A stretch of DNA of 64,000 bases from Talpa occidentalis (GCF_014898055.3 NW_023601543.1:64617782-64681781), one strand, 5' to 3'. Numbered from the stretch's first letter, positions 42,150 through 53,439 are shown. Translations and numbers: made by a program. Notes: generated by a model from the letters alone, not told the origin.

Positions 42150-42690
42150 TGCTGAGTGTGGTCGATTATAAAAATGCCTACAAATTATTCACCTCTCTGC
42201 ATTCACTTCCTTGCAATGTGACATTGCAGCTCCTCCCATCAAGAGACAGGGTCTATCTCTCTATTCTTGAATCTGAACTGTTTATACGTGACTTGTGTTA
42301 GCCAATGGGATATTAATAAGTGAGATATAGGCAGAGGTTTGAAAACAACTTACACATTGGGACTTGTTCTCGTGCTGCACCCGGAATCAGGAGACCATCA
42401 TGTGGATGAACCTGAACAAACCAATGGGAGAGGCTGCATGGAGGAAAATTGAGGGGCCCTCGCCAAAGCCTGCCAACCACCAGATATTTGAGGGAGATCA
42501 TTCTTGATGACCCAGCCCACCAGCTGACTATAAAGCATGAGCAAGCACAGAAGGGACCAACCAAGTCGTTTCAGCCCAGAAGCCATACTCAGGCAACACA
42601 CAGACTCAAGAACTAAATAAAATCGGTACTATTTCAGATCACTAAATTTGGGGATGGCTTGTTATGCAACAAAAGCTGATACATCAGGGA
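42150..42690 (+). repeat. Solo LTR, MaLR MLT1-like (type B)
   Basis: A full-length sense LTR: 'gattataaaaatgcctacaa', 'ccttgcaatgtgacattgca', 'gctcctcccatcaagagaca', 'gtgttagccaatgggatatt', 'gatgacccagcccaccagct', 'ctcaagaactaaataaaatc' (AATAAA signal), 'cagatcactaaatttgggga', 'tggcttgttatgcaacaaaa', 'gctgatacatc'. About 540 bp, no internal proviral sequence. Confidence 0.9.
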
Positions 42691-42699
42691 ACAGCTAAA

Positions 42700-43880
42700 G
42701 TTGCCGGTAAGATAAATTGAACTGAAAGGGACTGAAATAAATTGGGTGGTCAAGATAAATGAAGGCCCTGAACGTCAGGAGGAGCAAAAGACAGTCAAGG
42801 GCCCTCAGGAGTTCTTTGACAGAAGGATGCTTTGATAAAAAGAGATATTTTAAGGAAAAATAAATGTTAGATTGTAGGGGTAGAGCTTAGAGTGGTGAAG
42901 CCCAGTGTGAAGGTGATCAGGGCTTTGTAAAGGAGGATCTAAAATCTCAGAGGCATCAGAAAAAGGGATATGAAGACATTAAGAAAGATAAGCTATTGAG
43001 TAGAAAAGAATGGCATCAAAGATGCCCCCAAAGTTTATCGTTTTGGAGCCTGGGGAAACAATGAAATCAAAAGGAAAGTAGGGAAAGGCAGGCACACCAA
43101 GTGTGATTCAGTCAGAAATTTCATGACTGCAAAAGAAAATTGTTAGAACTCACTTAAAATTGTAATTTATTGGACAAATCGGGGTCTCCTGCAGAATGTA
43201 AGGGAAATCGGACACCCAACCCTTAGAAAGGCCAAGAAAGAAGCTAAGCGTGGAGACCACAGAAGCGAGAAGTTGTGGGTTCTCATTCCACCACTGTGCC
43301 AGTCCGGGATGCTCTCATTCTTTATTGCATTCTCATTCCTGTGAGGCTCTGTTAGGCTCTAGGCCACCCAACAGGTGATCTCCTGGGTCAGAAGTTCATG
43401 AATCCTAATCCAGTTAGCAGTGGAGGAGGAAGAGAGTGATAAGTATTTAGGGTCTCCTTTCTAGAGCTGGAAAGGGGCAGATAAGAGCTCAGGAGGAAAC
43501 AATGAACACTTCCGTATAGTAGGCCAGGAGAATGGACTGGGGCATAAATTGGAAGTGAAAGTAGGAATTCCAAATGTGGATGTCCTGCTGGAAGTTGGAA
43601 ACCCAAGACTGAGAGGTAGACCTTGCTTGCAGATCTGAGTGAATCTGCCGACAAGTGAAGGTGGAGACCAGCAAAAATAATGAGTAACCCATCTTCAAAG
43701 AGAATTGTAAAAGAAGACCCTCGGGCAGAGGCCCAGGGTTGTGAGCAACATCTTCAGATCTGAGAAGAGAAGTGGTATCTGCTACAAAAGCAAAGGCAGA
43801 CAGAAGGAAGCTCAGAGGAAGCAGTGCAGAAATCAAAGCCGGGAAACTAGTCAACTATGTCTAACAAGATGGTCCAGGAG
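42700..43880 (-). repeat. L2 element, long diverged segment
   Basis: Antisense L2 landmarks in order: 'gatgcccccaaagtttatcg' with 'ttttggagcctgggg' (43020), 'aaattggaagtgaaagtagg' (43547), 'aaatgtggatgtcctgctgg' (43573), 'aagttggaaacccaagactg' (43593) and 'gaagaccctcgggcagaggc' (43713). These are the reverse-strand 3' UTR/ORF2 parts. Open frames of 60-121 codons within it are not genes. Confidence 0.7.
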
Positions 43881-43884
43881 ACTG

Positions 43885-44375
43885 AGGACCGGGGAAAAAA
43901 CCGTCCTGTGTTTAGATTGCCATTGGTGACTTTTAGGAGTCAAAAATAAAGGATAATGGTTTTGCCCTTCACCTCAAGGAAAGGCAGGAAGTAAAACCTT
44001 GGGATGGGCCTAGGAAGAAACGCATACCCATTGGTTTGGTAGCACGCAAAAAGCAAATAGGCTGGTCTTCTCAGAGGACGGAAGGTTGGAGAGAGGAAGA
44101 ATTGGAGGCATCTTCAGATGTCCACAAATCAACTTTATAGTAGCGTCTTCTTTTGAGGAAAATAATACACCCGAATTCACAGACGGTACAAAGAGACTTC
44201 AGCTTTCCATATATCACCCATGGAGGTGTCATCCTACAGTTCTGGAACCATTGCCAAAAAGATTGGCTGAGACATGTGTGATTTGTAGAGTCTAAGTTCG
44301 GTAAAACATTAAGTCAGGCAGTTTGGTAACAGTAGAGACAGTGGACAAGCCCTTATTGCTCACAGGGATGCCCCT
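43885..44375. other. Unassigned DNA
   Basis: Possibly further L2 decay in its first half; nothing firm is recognised. Confidence 0.3.
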
Positions 44376-44379
44376 GGGG

Positions 44380-44645
44380 CTTCCTTCACTGCAGTTAATT
44401 TCCAGGACATGGCGCCACTAAATATTAGCATGTCCCCTCGTGTTAATGGCAAATGGCAAGAGGCTCTCATAATTTAGATATTTTTATGGCTGTTCTGTGG
44501 AAGCTAATTTGTCTAACAAAACCCCATTAAGTTTTAGCTCTATCCTTTTCCCTTCCTCCAACTCCCAGAACTGGGACTTATATGTTAATTGCAGCCAGTC
44601 TATGCTAATTAGGTTTCATCTCTGTTTCTTAAAGAGACAGATGCC
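44380..44645. other. Candidate conserved non-coding element (enhancer-like)
   Basis: A repeat-free AT-rich block with dense TAAT-type cores: 'ctgcagttaatttccaggac' (44390), 'cactaaatattagcatgtcc' (44415), 'cgtgttaatggcaaatggca' (44438), 'tcataatttagatattttta' (44467), 'ggaagctaatttgtctaaca' (44498), 'atgttaattgcagccagtct' (44583) and 'atgctaattaggtttcatct' (44602). Seven TAAT-bearing motifs in about 265 bp, some spaced roughly 20-30 bp apart, resemble homeodomain-bound developmental enhancers. A coding frame crosses its second half by chance (44497-44832) without a domain. Confidence 0.4.
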
Positions 44646-44649
44646 ACTA

Positions 44650-45175
44650 GACCCTGCCCAGTCATCACTCCCTCCCACCTCTTTTGCCAGATTTTCAGAG
44701 GTTAAACTCCAGACCAGAAGAAGAATTCACTTAAGGCTCACACTTGAAGTTGGAAGGCAGAGGGGTCAGGTGTTCCCATATTCCTTACCACTTCCTTTGA
44801 AGATGAAATGCTTCTTGTCCATAGAATTCTAAGTGTAGCATTTCTAATTGAGAAACAAATCAAAATACTATTAGATTCCTTAACTACACACAAAACTCAA
44901 CAATATACCCCCAAGGCCTACTCTCACCTTTGCTTTGAGCAGGAGACCCTCGATCCCGGAGCTTTCATCTGCACTTCTGCACTGTGACAAGTGCCGGCTC
45001 ATCACCATAGGCTGAATGAGGATTTGCAAAGCAAGAACTGCTCAGGCAAAAGTGACTTCCTATATTCTTTTCTTGAATGAGTGCCTTCTAGAAGCCCAGT
45101 AAGCATTTGGGAGGCTAAAAAGTTGAGTAAGACAAAGATCTATTTTAAAAAAGAGTCTGGTTTAATGAGAATATA
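44650..45175. other. Unassigned DNA
   Basis: No recognised repeat, exon or RNA gene. Confidence 0.35.
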
Positions 45176-45179
45176 TAAC

Positions 45180-45335
45180 AGCAGTACTGTAAAATAAGTT
45201 ACCTACTGTTTATCAAGCACTGCTGTGAACTCAGTTTGCACACATTATCACAGTTCAATGATTGCAACAATAATGTGAGCTACATATTTATATGCCCATG
45301 ACACAGATGGGAAAACCAGAGCAGAGAGACAGTGT
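45180..45335 (-). repeat. MIR fragment
   Basis: Antisense MIR: 'ctactgtttatcaagcactg', 'gctgtgaactcagtttgcac', 'acattatcacagttcaatga', 'acaataatgtgagctacata', 'cagatgggaaaaccagagca'. Confidence 0.75.
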
Positions 45336-45344
45336 ATCGGTTAG

Positions 45345-45900
45345 TGAGTGTCCCAAATAATACCACGTAATCACCTCCACAAAAGTCAGTGGCATGCCAT
45401 AATAAGCCTTATTTTTATTGAGCATGTGTCTGTGGGTCTGCTGGTGCAGTTCTACTTCAAGAAGTGGGTCCTCTTGGCTTGGCTTCAGGTCGAGTTTGAG
45501 TTTATTCCATGCATATTTCATGCTCTTTGGACCTAGCTCACCTAGGGTATGTTCTACTCACGGTGACGATAGAAGCACAGGAGAAAAAGTAGAAACACAT
45601 GGTGTCACTTAAGACCTTTGAAAGACCTAGGCTCAGAACTCACTGTCACTTTCACTTACATTCCATTAACCAATTCAAGTCACGTTTCCAAGCCCAGCAT
45701 CAGTGGACAAGAGGAAGTATTTTATGCTTATCCAAGTGGGAAAAACTGTAAAATCACGGAAAAATCTATGGATGTGTAATTCAAATAGAACGAGGGGATG
45801 AAAAACTAAAAACAGTGATCTAATCTGCTGCACACAGATCAAAACTGGTGAACTGGGATTGAAACGCAGGACAATCAGGCTCTAAAGTATGTCCCAACCA
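45345..45900 (-). repeat. Solo LTR, MaLR MLT1-like, antisense
   Basis: Reverse-strand MLT1 layout: 'gtcccaaataataccacgta', 'cacaaaagtcagtggcatgc', 'ttatttttattgagcatgtg', 'tctgtgggtctgctggtgca', 'aagacctaggctcagaactc' and 'acattccattaaccaattca' then 'agtcacgtttccaagccc'. It is more diverged than the sense copies. Confidence 0.75.
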
Positions 45901-45904
45901 TCAT

Positions 45905-46235
45905 GCTGAGTGTAAACATCTAACAATAATCAAATCAGGCGGTGACAAATAAATAGCAGTGCCACATTCTGATTGGGGATTGGGTCAGGCTTCACAGACG
46001 AGCTATCTGGATGTGAAGATGAAAGAGGACTGTTGATAGGCCGAGATGATGACCAGGACATTGTTGTTGGAGGCAAATAGTATGAGGGTGGCCAGGAAGA
46101 CATGATATGGTCTTGAGACAGGAATATAGACTTCCAAGGGACAGTAGGGAGTGGTGAGAGGTGAGGCTGGGAAGTTAGGATGAGATAAAGATGGGGTTCT
46201 GAGCACATATGTGATACAATCATTTCTGGAATCCT
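45905..46235. other. Probable antisense L2-like sequence, uncertain
   Basis: Purine-rich sequence such as 'gagggtggccaggaagacat' and 'gggagtggtgagaggtgagg' resembles the antisense L2 ORF2 region. I cannot align a clear series of landmarks. Confidence 0.3.
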
Positions 46236-46239
46236 TTGG

Positions 46240-46395
46240 GCCAGCCCTTCTCAAACTACCGCACATGTGAATCCACTGGAAGATTTGCTTAAATTCAGAT
46301 TCTGATTCAGTAAGTTTTGGGGGTGGGGGGCTGAGATTCTGTATTTCTAGCAAGTTCTTTGGTGATGGTGATGCTGCTGTCTCACACTCTGAGCA
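46240..46395. repeat. MER5-like DNA transposon fossil
   Basis: A clear MER5-like element: 'gcccttctcaaactaccgca', 'catgtgaatccactggaaga', 'attctgattcagtaagtttt', 'ttctgtatttctagcaagtt' and 'ctttggtgatggtgatgctg' with 'ctgtctcacactctgagcaa'. Confidence 0.88.
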
Positions 46396-46399
46396 ATCA

Positions 46400-47080
46400 G
46401 CCTGCTAGCCAGTCAAGGTCAAGGATTATATTTTCTCTCTTTATCGTGTGTGTTGACTCATACATAACAGACCGACAGTAGGGGTTGGATGTTGCTGCTG
46501 CTGCTTATGCTTTCCTTTCCCTCTAATCAACCTCTTTGCCCTCCCCCAAAGCTTCCCCACTCACTATAAAATGCAAAGCTCTCCAACACCTTGTTGCATT
46601 AGCTACCTGAGTGCCTCTGCTCCAGCCCGTTCTATTGTTAGAGAGAAAAAACAAAGCTTTGAAAAAAGCCGCCTTCTATTACCGGAGGTCTACACAGATT
46701 CATTAGAGCTTTGGGGAAGCCATCAGAAGTTGATTGTGCTTGAAGGGGTTGCTCGTCTCCTCCCATTTCCTGATTTGATCTCACAGCTCTGCAATGAAGT
46801 CAGAATTAGAGCCACATTAAAGACGGGAAGAGAGAGAAAAAAATTCCACCAGCAATCAAGTTCTGAAACTTTCAAGGTGCCTTCTCTCTAACTCCCCAAG
46901 GAATCACTCGTTTTTACTAGGGTGAAGGTGACCTCAAGGGGAACCATAAGCTGAAAAATCATGACTTCCAGCGTGAAGTAGGGAACATATGGATGAAAGG
47001 GAAGTCTCGCATTTCTGGGTAAGGGGCTCTGGAAAAGAGTGAGAGTAATTCCAGGAGTCCTGCTTGACTAGGGTTCATCT
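46400..47080. other. Unassigned DNA, possible conserved block 46.59-46.83 kb
   Basis: Repeat-free. The sub-block 46590-46830 contains SOX-like 'ctattgtta' and TCF-like 'gctttgaaaaaagc' motifs within about 50 bp. A 'ctgctgctgctg' type run lies at about 46493. A 106-codon frame (46571-46891) shows no domain. Confidence 0.3.
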
Positions 47081-47084
47081 TGGA

Positions 47085-47690
47085 AATAAGTGGCCTTATG
47101 ACAGCAGGTCTCGGGCCTCAGGATGCTGTCCTTACTCAACCACCTGCCATGAGCTTGGTGGTATCCTCGACTCCATTGGTTACAGAGCCATTCCTGTAGG
47201 TTCGGATGATGTTCAGGTGCCTGTAGCGGATGCTGTTGATGGCCTACCCTTGTGCCCTTGACACTTGCTCCTATATCCTACAAGTCCTTATGGTGAACAC
47301 CTGCTAAGCTCTGCCTGATGGTTCTTATACTGGATATGGGAGCATATTCAGATCTCTAAGAAGGCAAGCTCAAAGTGCCAGAGTTTACTCCCTGGGAAGC
47401 AGCCCTCAACCAATGAGTTGGTGAATAAATACCTCACCTCCTGGTTGGGAAGATTCCAGGGCATATTCTAAACTGTCACCCAGAGGTCCCCTGCCGAACT
47501 GAGCTCCCATGGGGAGCCCTCTATGGGTCATTGCTTCATAACACACTTTATATCCATGTCCTTTCTTTCCTGTCTCATTTCTTCATCCCTCTATCGGTGC
47601 TTCCTGGGATCAACTTTCAAGGAAACCACATGCACTCAAATCTTTGTCTCATACTCTGCTTCTGGGAAAAGCCAAACTACTACAGTGCCC
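47085..47690 (+). repeat. LTR, ERVL-type, sense
   Basis: Sense LTR end is clear: 'gatcaactttcaaggaaacc', 'acatgcactcaaatctttgt', 'ctcatactctgcttctggga', 'aaagccaaactacta', as in ERVL-type LTRs that finish in 'tctgggaacccaaactaagaca'. Upstream blocks include 'gagttggtgaataaatacct' and 'ggtcattgcttcataacaca'. The 5' edge is approximate. Confidence 0.6.
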
Positions 47691-47694
47691 TAAA

Positions 47695-48105
47695 CTTTCT
47701 GCATTAAAATGCCACTACTCCCTGCGGCAAGGATTCAGGGATTGGGGAATGAGCAGGGCTTTATGAGTGAGCGTGTTATGAGTGATACGTGGGAGAGGAA
47801 CTCAGGATCATTCTTTGGGCAAGGAAAGGAGCAGGGGCTGTGTTGGGGGAGGTGGCAACTAGGTGCAGGTGCAACACAGGTCGCTGATTGCCAAGTGGAA
47901 AGGTGCCAACTCATCTGTCATTGCAATTCTGCTTGGAGCTTATCCTATTCTTGGATTTTCATTGCACAATGGGAAAGATTAATGGGTTCCCCTAAGACAT
48001 AGGGTTTGAGTTTTGCCTTGCCTCTTCCGGGGTGTATATCCTAGAGTGAGTCACTTGCTTTTTTCTAAACTGTGATGTCCTTGGGGATAATTGGAGATAA
48101 TAACA
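47695..48105. other. Unassigned DNA
   Basis: A 97-codon frame (47709-48002) crosses it without a recognisable domain. No repeat is recognised. Confidence 0.35.
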
Positions 48106-48109
48106 ATAC

Positions 48110-48260
48110 TCCTTGAACAGAAAAGCATTGAACTTGGGGTAGACGAGAACCCTTGGGCTCTGTGGGTCTGGGTATAAACCCCAGCTTTGCCTTTTATTTG
48201 CTGGGGGACCCTTGCACCAGTACCTGACATCGCTGGGACTATTTCTTTATAAAACAGAGA
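48110..48260 (+). repeat. MIR fragment
   Basis: A sense MIR: 'gtataaaccccagctttgcc' (B-box region), 'ttttatttgctgggggaccc', 'tgggactatttctttataaa', 'acagagaaataacataaact'. Confidence 0.75.
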
Positions 48261-48374
48261 AATAACATAAACTAGAACCATAGGAAATTGCCTATATTTG
48301 ATCTTTTGCTCTACAGAAGGGGAATTTCATATAGTTCAATTTAAGAACTATCTTGCAGGGCTTATGTGCGAATT

Positions 48375-48660
48375 AAAAATAATATCGGGGGCCTCCCCGG
48401 TGGTGCAGCAGGTTGAGCACAGCACTGTGAGGCTGTCCGCAGCCTCTGCAGCGCTGGTTCGATTCCTGGCCAGGGAGAATTCCACATGGTGAGGTAGACC
48501 CCTCCTGTCTGGCCTGCTGCTCCCCTCAGCAGTGCTTTCGGTCCATCTGCCTGTTCTGCTCCCTGCTTTGTCTCTGGTGAATCCTCTCACCCTCCCGTGA
48601 CTCTGGCCTGTACCCCAGTTCTTGTATAAATAAAATAAATCTATTTAAAAAAATAATATC
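48375..48660 (+). repeat. tRNA-derived SINE, copy 6 (intermediate type)
   Basis: SINE body about 48387-48648 with an exact 12-nt duplication 'aaaaataatatc' at 48375-48386 and 48649-48660. The A-box region reads 'tggtgcagcaggttgagcac' and the B box 'ggttcgattcctgg'. Its 3' body mixes the two subfamilies: it ends 'ctggcctgtaccccagttctt' like the older type but has 'gctttcggtccatctgcc', 'cctcccgtga' and 'gtataaataaaataaatc' like the younger one. It may represent an intermediate source lineage. Confidence 0.95.
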
Positions 48661-48779
48661 AGAAAAGCACCTAGTATACTGACATGCACATAGTAGGTGC
48701 CTAGTGTACCATTCCGGTGGCTATTAATAACATCTCATGGTGATCACACCATAAAAAGTATAAAACCCTACTGAGATTT

Positions 48780-49400
48780 TCAGTAAGTAACTCACTGCCA
48801 AAGATCCTGTTTACCTGCCTGACCACCAGCTGAGATCAAAACAAAGCCACAATCACCGGACATCCAGACGCTGAGAGAATGTAGCAGGCTTGGTGTGCTT
48901 CTGGGTTCCCTGCAGAACACGATTTTTTTGTTTGCATTTCCAAATGTCATATTGAAACCATTGTGAATACAAGAATAAGAGACGATTTCAGCTTCCATCT
49001 TTAGTAATGCTCACGTTTAAAAAATAAAGGAGGGCCCAGCAAAATTAACTTTATCATTTTAAGAAACCACCATTGAAACAGCCGTTGCGAATATATTCAT
49101 TATTATACACCGCCAAGCGCTGTGCACCAGTGCGCGCGGCATCTGTCTGCTCGCTAATTCTCCCGTTATTATTACCCTCTGAAAGGGCAGGCGGGAGAGA
49201 ATTCCAGGCAATCTCCCTCGGCAGAGGTTTGCAGGTTTCGTGGAGCGCTCAAAACTCCCCCAAACGTGCTCCTTGAGCATTTGACTTGCTAATCTTGTTG
49301 ATGTGACAGAAAAAAAAATCGAAAATAGCTAATGGCCTTAATTTTCTTATACCTGACAGCTAACCAATTCATCCCATCCTAAACAGTTACTCATCTGATT
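48780..49400. promoter_or_regulatory. Strongest candidate conserved regulatory element
   Basis: About 620 bp without recognised repeats, between the SINE and a CT/CA microsatellite. It combines AT-rich parts with a short CpG-containing core ('caccgccaagcgctgtgcac', 'cagtgcgcgcggcatctg', 49109-49146). TAAT-type motifs occur at 'ctttagtaatgctcacg' (48999), 'gctcgctaattctcccgtta' (49150), 'acttgctaatcttgttg' (49284), 'aatagctaatggcctt' (49324) and 'ccttaattttctt' (49336). 'ttgtttgcatttccaaatgt' (48928) has an octamer-like core, and 'cattgtgaatacaagaataa' a forkhead/SOX-like run. The pattern resembles vertebrate developmental enhancers. Function is inference. Confidence 0.45.
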
Positions 49401-49402
49401 CA

Positions 49403-49408
<6 letters not shown>

Positions 49409-49438
<30 letters not shown>

Positions 49439-49491
49439 TCTCTCTCTCTTTCTCACACACACACACACACACACACCACACACACACACAC
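49409..49491. repeat. Compound (CT)n-(CA)n microsatellite
   Basis: CT repeats occupy about 49409-49450 with one CCC interruption, then CA repeats about 49455-49491 with one CC interruption. A TG run at about 49524-49543 lies on the same strand nearby and is complementary to the CA part, so a hairpin is possible. Confidence 0.95.
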
Positions 49492-49549
49492 TCCTCTTTT
49501 CCAACCCTGTCAGTCACAGTCCTGTGTGTGTCTGTGTGTGTGTGAAGGG

Positions 49550-51685
49550 CTTAAATTTTATTTGACTCTCAGGAAGGTCACAAATCACAGAGGCAGAGGT
49601 TGCTCAGTAGCGAGCAGGGAGGGACACGCAGAATGGCCTCAGCAAAGCCCTGTGGCAGCTAGGCACCTCAGGGCAACATGTGGTGGTGCTCTCTCAAGGT
49701 GACCACTGGGAGTCCGCTGGAGAAACTGCCCAGTTGGGCCTGGGAGGCAGGTCTGGTGGTGTCTGGAGGGCGGCGGGGGGGGGTGTGTGTGGGGTGTGCG
49801 GTGGCGACAGCTGCCCCTGCAGACAGTGTCCAGGAGAGCGAGAAGCCTGGGGAAGGCAGGAGAGTCTGGAAAGGGCTCGAGGTACTGCCGTGTCCAATCC
49901 AGAATCAATGGGAGCATCCACGGAGGAAGGTGGTGAAAGGACATTCGGAATTTGTTGCTTGTCTTTCCTCTCCCGCCCTGGGTCTCATGCTGCTGCGAAC
50001 CTCTAAGCCTGGAGCTGGGGCCACATTTGAGAGCATGAGAAGTAAGCGAGCAGTGGCTGTGGCGACACCAGATGAACTACCCTTTGTGTGTGCCCGTGCG
50101 CATGCTTTTGTGTGCATGTGTGAGCTTGTGTGTGCTCGCATGCGTGTGTGCATGTGTGCATGTGTGTGTGTTAGGGGTGGGATGGTTCTGCATTTTAAAG
50201 GGATGGATTAATGGCTAAATGGCTGTTGTATGCTTTAAAGGGCCAGCTGTTCAGCAGTTTGTATTACAAGATTTATCTCTTGGAATGCTTTTTTTTTTTT
50301 TTTTAAATCACACCCCCTCCCCCTTCCCCCAACTGTAGGCTTGTTGTTATGGGAGAAGAAAAACATTGTCTGGGTAAAGAAAAAGCATCTGAGTGTGCAA
50401 GTAAGACCTTTCCTGTACAGCAAAGGCTAGACGATGCCTCCCTTCACGGGGTCTCTAGATTCCTTCAAGTTCCCGGGTTACCTGGCCAGCGCGGATTCGC
50501 CTCAGAAACATTCACCTCCTGTGTGTGCTCCCGGGAAACAGGAGTCCTTTCCCTGTTTGTTCTTATTATTTATCTGCTCTTCACCCTTCCTTGTGCCTAT
50601 TTATCCCGGGCTTGGAACAGTCCTTATCTTCTGCTTCAGACTCTCCCCCTGACCCCCAATTACCTGTCCTCAAGTCTGTCCTCTGCTCCTACTTCCCTCT
50701 TGGGTCCAGCACTTTCTGCTTCTACCTCTTCACAAGCCCAAAGGCATTTTGCCTTCGTCTGAAGGTGCCCACGTCTGCCTTTGAGCAGTACCAGGAAGTC
50801 CTTTCCTCCAAAGGGTCTTGCCTCCCGCCTGCACTGAGCTCCAAAGACTCAGAGCAAGCACTCCCGCGGGCTGTGAGGCCGGTGTGCAAGTCTGTCTTGC
50901 CTTGTGCCTTCCTTCCTGTCTTCTGGAGGCAGGGTCCTCATCCTCATTTCATTGCTCGCCCTCTGTACCTCCAGCCTAACTCCAGCTGGAAAGTGAGGTG
51001 TCCAGGGGCTCCCCATGATCGATGACAACAGACTGAGGGGCAACAGAAAAACAACTGGAACAAATCAAACCAAGGCCAAATGCTAACTGCCTCTGGCAAC
51101 TTCTCCTCTTGGGCCTCTCTCTCAGGCCCCAGAAAGACTAAAGGTTCAGGTCATAAAATCCAAACTCCCAGACCCACAAATCATTGACTGTGGCCTGAAG
51201 GAGACACCCAAAGCAGCCAAGGTCTTTCTGGACACACATTAGTCATCCGAGCAGCCCTCCCCTTCCCACCTCAGGGCGCGTTCACGTCCACTCTCTTCTG
51301 ATGGTCCCCTGAGTGGTGATCAAATAAATGGTCCAGAAGGTTCTAAGGGACACCTGGGTCTTGTTTGGAATGGTGAGGTACTGGCAGCTAACTCTAGGCT
51401 CCAGACCCAAGGGAGCGGAGATGGGGTTTCAGGACCCACCAGTGCATGTCCAAGGGGATGACTCTTCCCAGAAGAAGGTACCTAGAGCCTGTTCTTTCAA
51501 GTGTGTGTTTCTCTCTCCTCCATGAAAACTAATATTCAAACATGAGACTTGATGCTCTAGACACATTATAAAGGGATCCTCAACTTTGTAAAATATTCGC
51601 TGGAGGGTTCTTTTGGATTATGAGTTACCCCACCTCAACCAGAGAGAAGGTCTAGGAGGTAGAATTTTAGACTATCCATGGGAGG
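49550..51685. other. Unassigned DNA with G-rich, GT and poly(T) tracts
   Basis: Notable items are a G-rich patch 'cggcgggggggggtgtgtgt' (about 49771), a GT/GTGCAT-rich tract at 50083-50172 and a T run at about 50289-50304. Open frames of 137, 166 and 177 codons occur (50349-50762, 50525-51025, 49678-50211), but they overlap, cross the low-complexity tracts or are pyrimidine-biased, and none shows a domain. I do not call genes. Confidence 0.4.
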
Positions 51686-51689
51686 GAGC

Positions 51690-51890
51690 TTCAGGCTGCT
51701 TCCTAGCACTGCCACTGACTAGCTGTGTGACCTTATGCAAGTCACTTCTCTCTGTGCCTCCATCTGTTCAATGGGAGCAATAATCACAACTACCTCAGAA
51801 AGCTGATTTGAGGATTAAATGAGATAATCGAGGCAGAGCATTGGGCACAATGCCTGACACAGAGAAAGCATTCAAAAAGGCCAGCTGTTA
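51690..51890 (+). repeat. MIR element
   Basis: A well-preserved sense MIR: 'gcactgccactgactagctg', 'tgtgaccttatgcaagtcac', 'tctgtgcctccatctgttca', 'atgggagcaataatcacaac', 'gaggattaaatgagataatc', 'gcacaatgcctgacacagag'. Confidence 0.92.
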
Positions 51891-51894
51891 CTCG

Positions 51895-53435
51895 AAATGC
51901 GATTTTTTTTTTTATGAACTCTCAATTGACACTCCGTCTGGGGAGGAAGCAATGTCAGGCAGGCTGATTTAGGCTGATGCTGGGTACATGGTTCATTCCA
52001 ACATTTTATCCTATGGAACATCTATCTCCAAACCTCCTTTAGACTTTGATTACTACTAGCAACCAGAACAGCAGGCAAAGTACTAGTCCTTAACTATTGT
52101 GAATTCGTGAGGAAAGAAAATAGAAGAATTCGATTGGAAATCTGTTTTTATTTTGCTCCTATTTTCCGGTTTCTCACTGGAACCCTTTCTTCCCCACTCT
52201 CAGCACCATGCTCTGGGTGGGTTACATAGTGCTGTGCTATGGACCACTTCTACTGGCCCGGAATGTGCCACCTTTTCCCAACTCCTTCTTTAGTGGGCAT
52301 CATGAGAGCTGCTTGAAATCAGCCAGTAGGAGGATGGACACCACTGAACTTGGCAAACACTACGAGTGAGCCTCTCCCTTGCCACATCCTAGAGCCGGTT
52401 AAAACACTTACCAGCACCCCCACGGGCCCCGTGACATCCCATAGACATGTGCTCTAAGAGTGGTCATGCAGCATACTACACCTTCCTGGCCTCGGTGGTG
52501 ACTTCAGGGACGGAGCATGTCCAGAGCCAGGCCAATGACATGCAATCTTGGGATGCTGGTTGGGAAAATTTGGAAGAAGTTCTTTGGTGGGATTGTAAGA
52601 ATGAAGCTACTGGTGTCAAACTTCCCACTCTCTGGAGACGGCCCCTTCCGAGAGATGGAGTGAACGTGAGACCCAGTCCTGGTGACTAGGCCAGATTAAC
52701 CTTTGGATTTACAACGAAAGTGACCCAACAAATAGTCCCTTTTTTTTTCTGGATGAGCCAGTTGGAGTTGGGTCATGTGCTACCAATGTTAGCATGCAAC
52801 TTAGGGGCACACAGGGACCCTAAACTATTAAGGGGTGCACTCTATTAAAGGAATTCTGCCAGGCGCTGCGTAAAGACAAAGGAAGCAGACCCTTGGTGTG
52901 ATAGACCCTTAATAGAATTTGTGTATGTAGAAGAGAGGATATTATTAATAGAAGTTTCCTAATAAAACTCCCAAATTCCCCAACCCCTTGTGAGAAAATC
53001 TCAGCCAAACAGACTTTGCCTTATGTGGGGCCACTGAGGCTCAAAAGTTTGCCACACATCTAAGGCACCTTCTGGTGGGGAACAGCAAGAAGGTATTAAA
53101 GACAGGGCTTCGAGTGCTGGGACAAAAGATGATGCCACAGCAAGATCATGGCTGCCATTGCCAGCCCGCCTGCCACGTGTCTCTCACCCTCTTCCAAGTC
53201 TCCTACGTGTCTCTCTTCTACCTGTCTCCTTCAAGTCCCCCCAAGTCCCCAGGGTGCAAGTTAAAACTGGAGAAGCACGAGCTCCGGACCCACCTGCCTT
53301 CCATGATGCGTAGATCCACCTGGCCGCTGGTTCCACCCTAGTTCCGGTAGCTCCCCTGCTAACAGAGAAGTGTGGCCTGTTGTGTAGTGTCCAGGCTGTG
53401 TCTATGGGTGGCAGACAGTTTATTGGCTGCAAATC
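51895..53435. other. Unassigned DNA with possible old repeat at 52.43-52.70 kb
   Basis: 52430-52700 ('gcatgtccagagccaggcca', 'ctggttgggaaaatttggaa') looks like a diverged interspersed repeat, but I cannot name it. The rest shows no recognised repeat or exon. Frames of 80-88 codons lack domains. Confidence 0.35.
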
Positions 53436-53439
53436 CCTG

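Noticed and set aside
49678..50211. 177-codon plus-strand frame as a gene
   Set aside because: Its second half translates a GT/GTGCAT microsatellite, it overlaps two other frames, and it has no domain.
50349..51025. 137- and 166-codon frames, Ser/Pro/Leu-rich
   Set aside because: They overlap each other in different frames in pyrimidine-rich DNA, which lengthens chance frames. No domain or splice context is visible.
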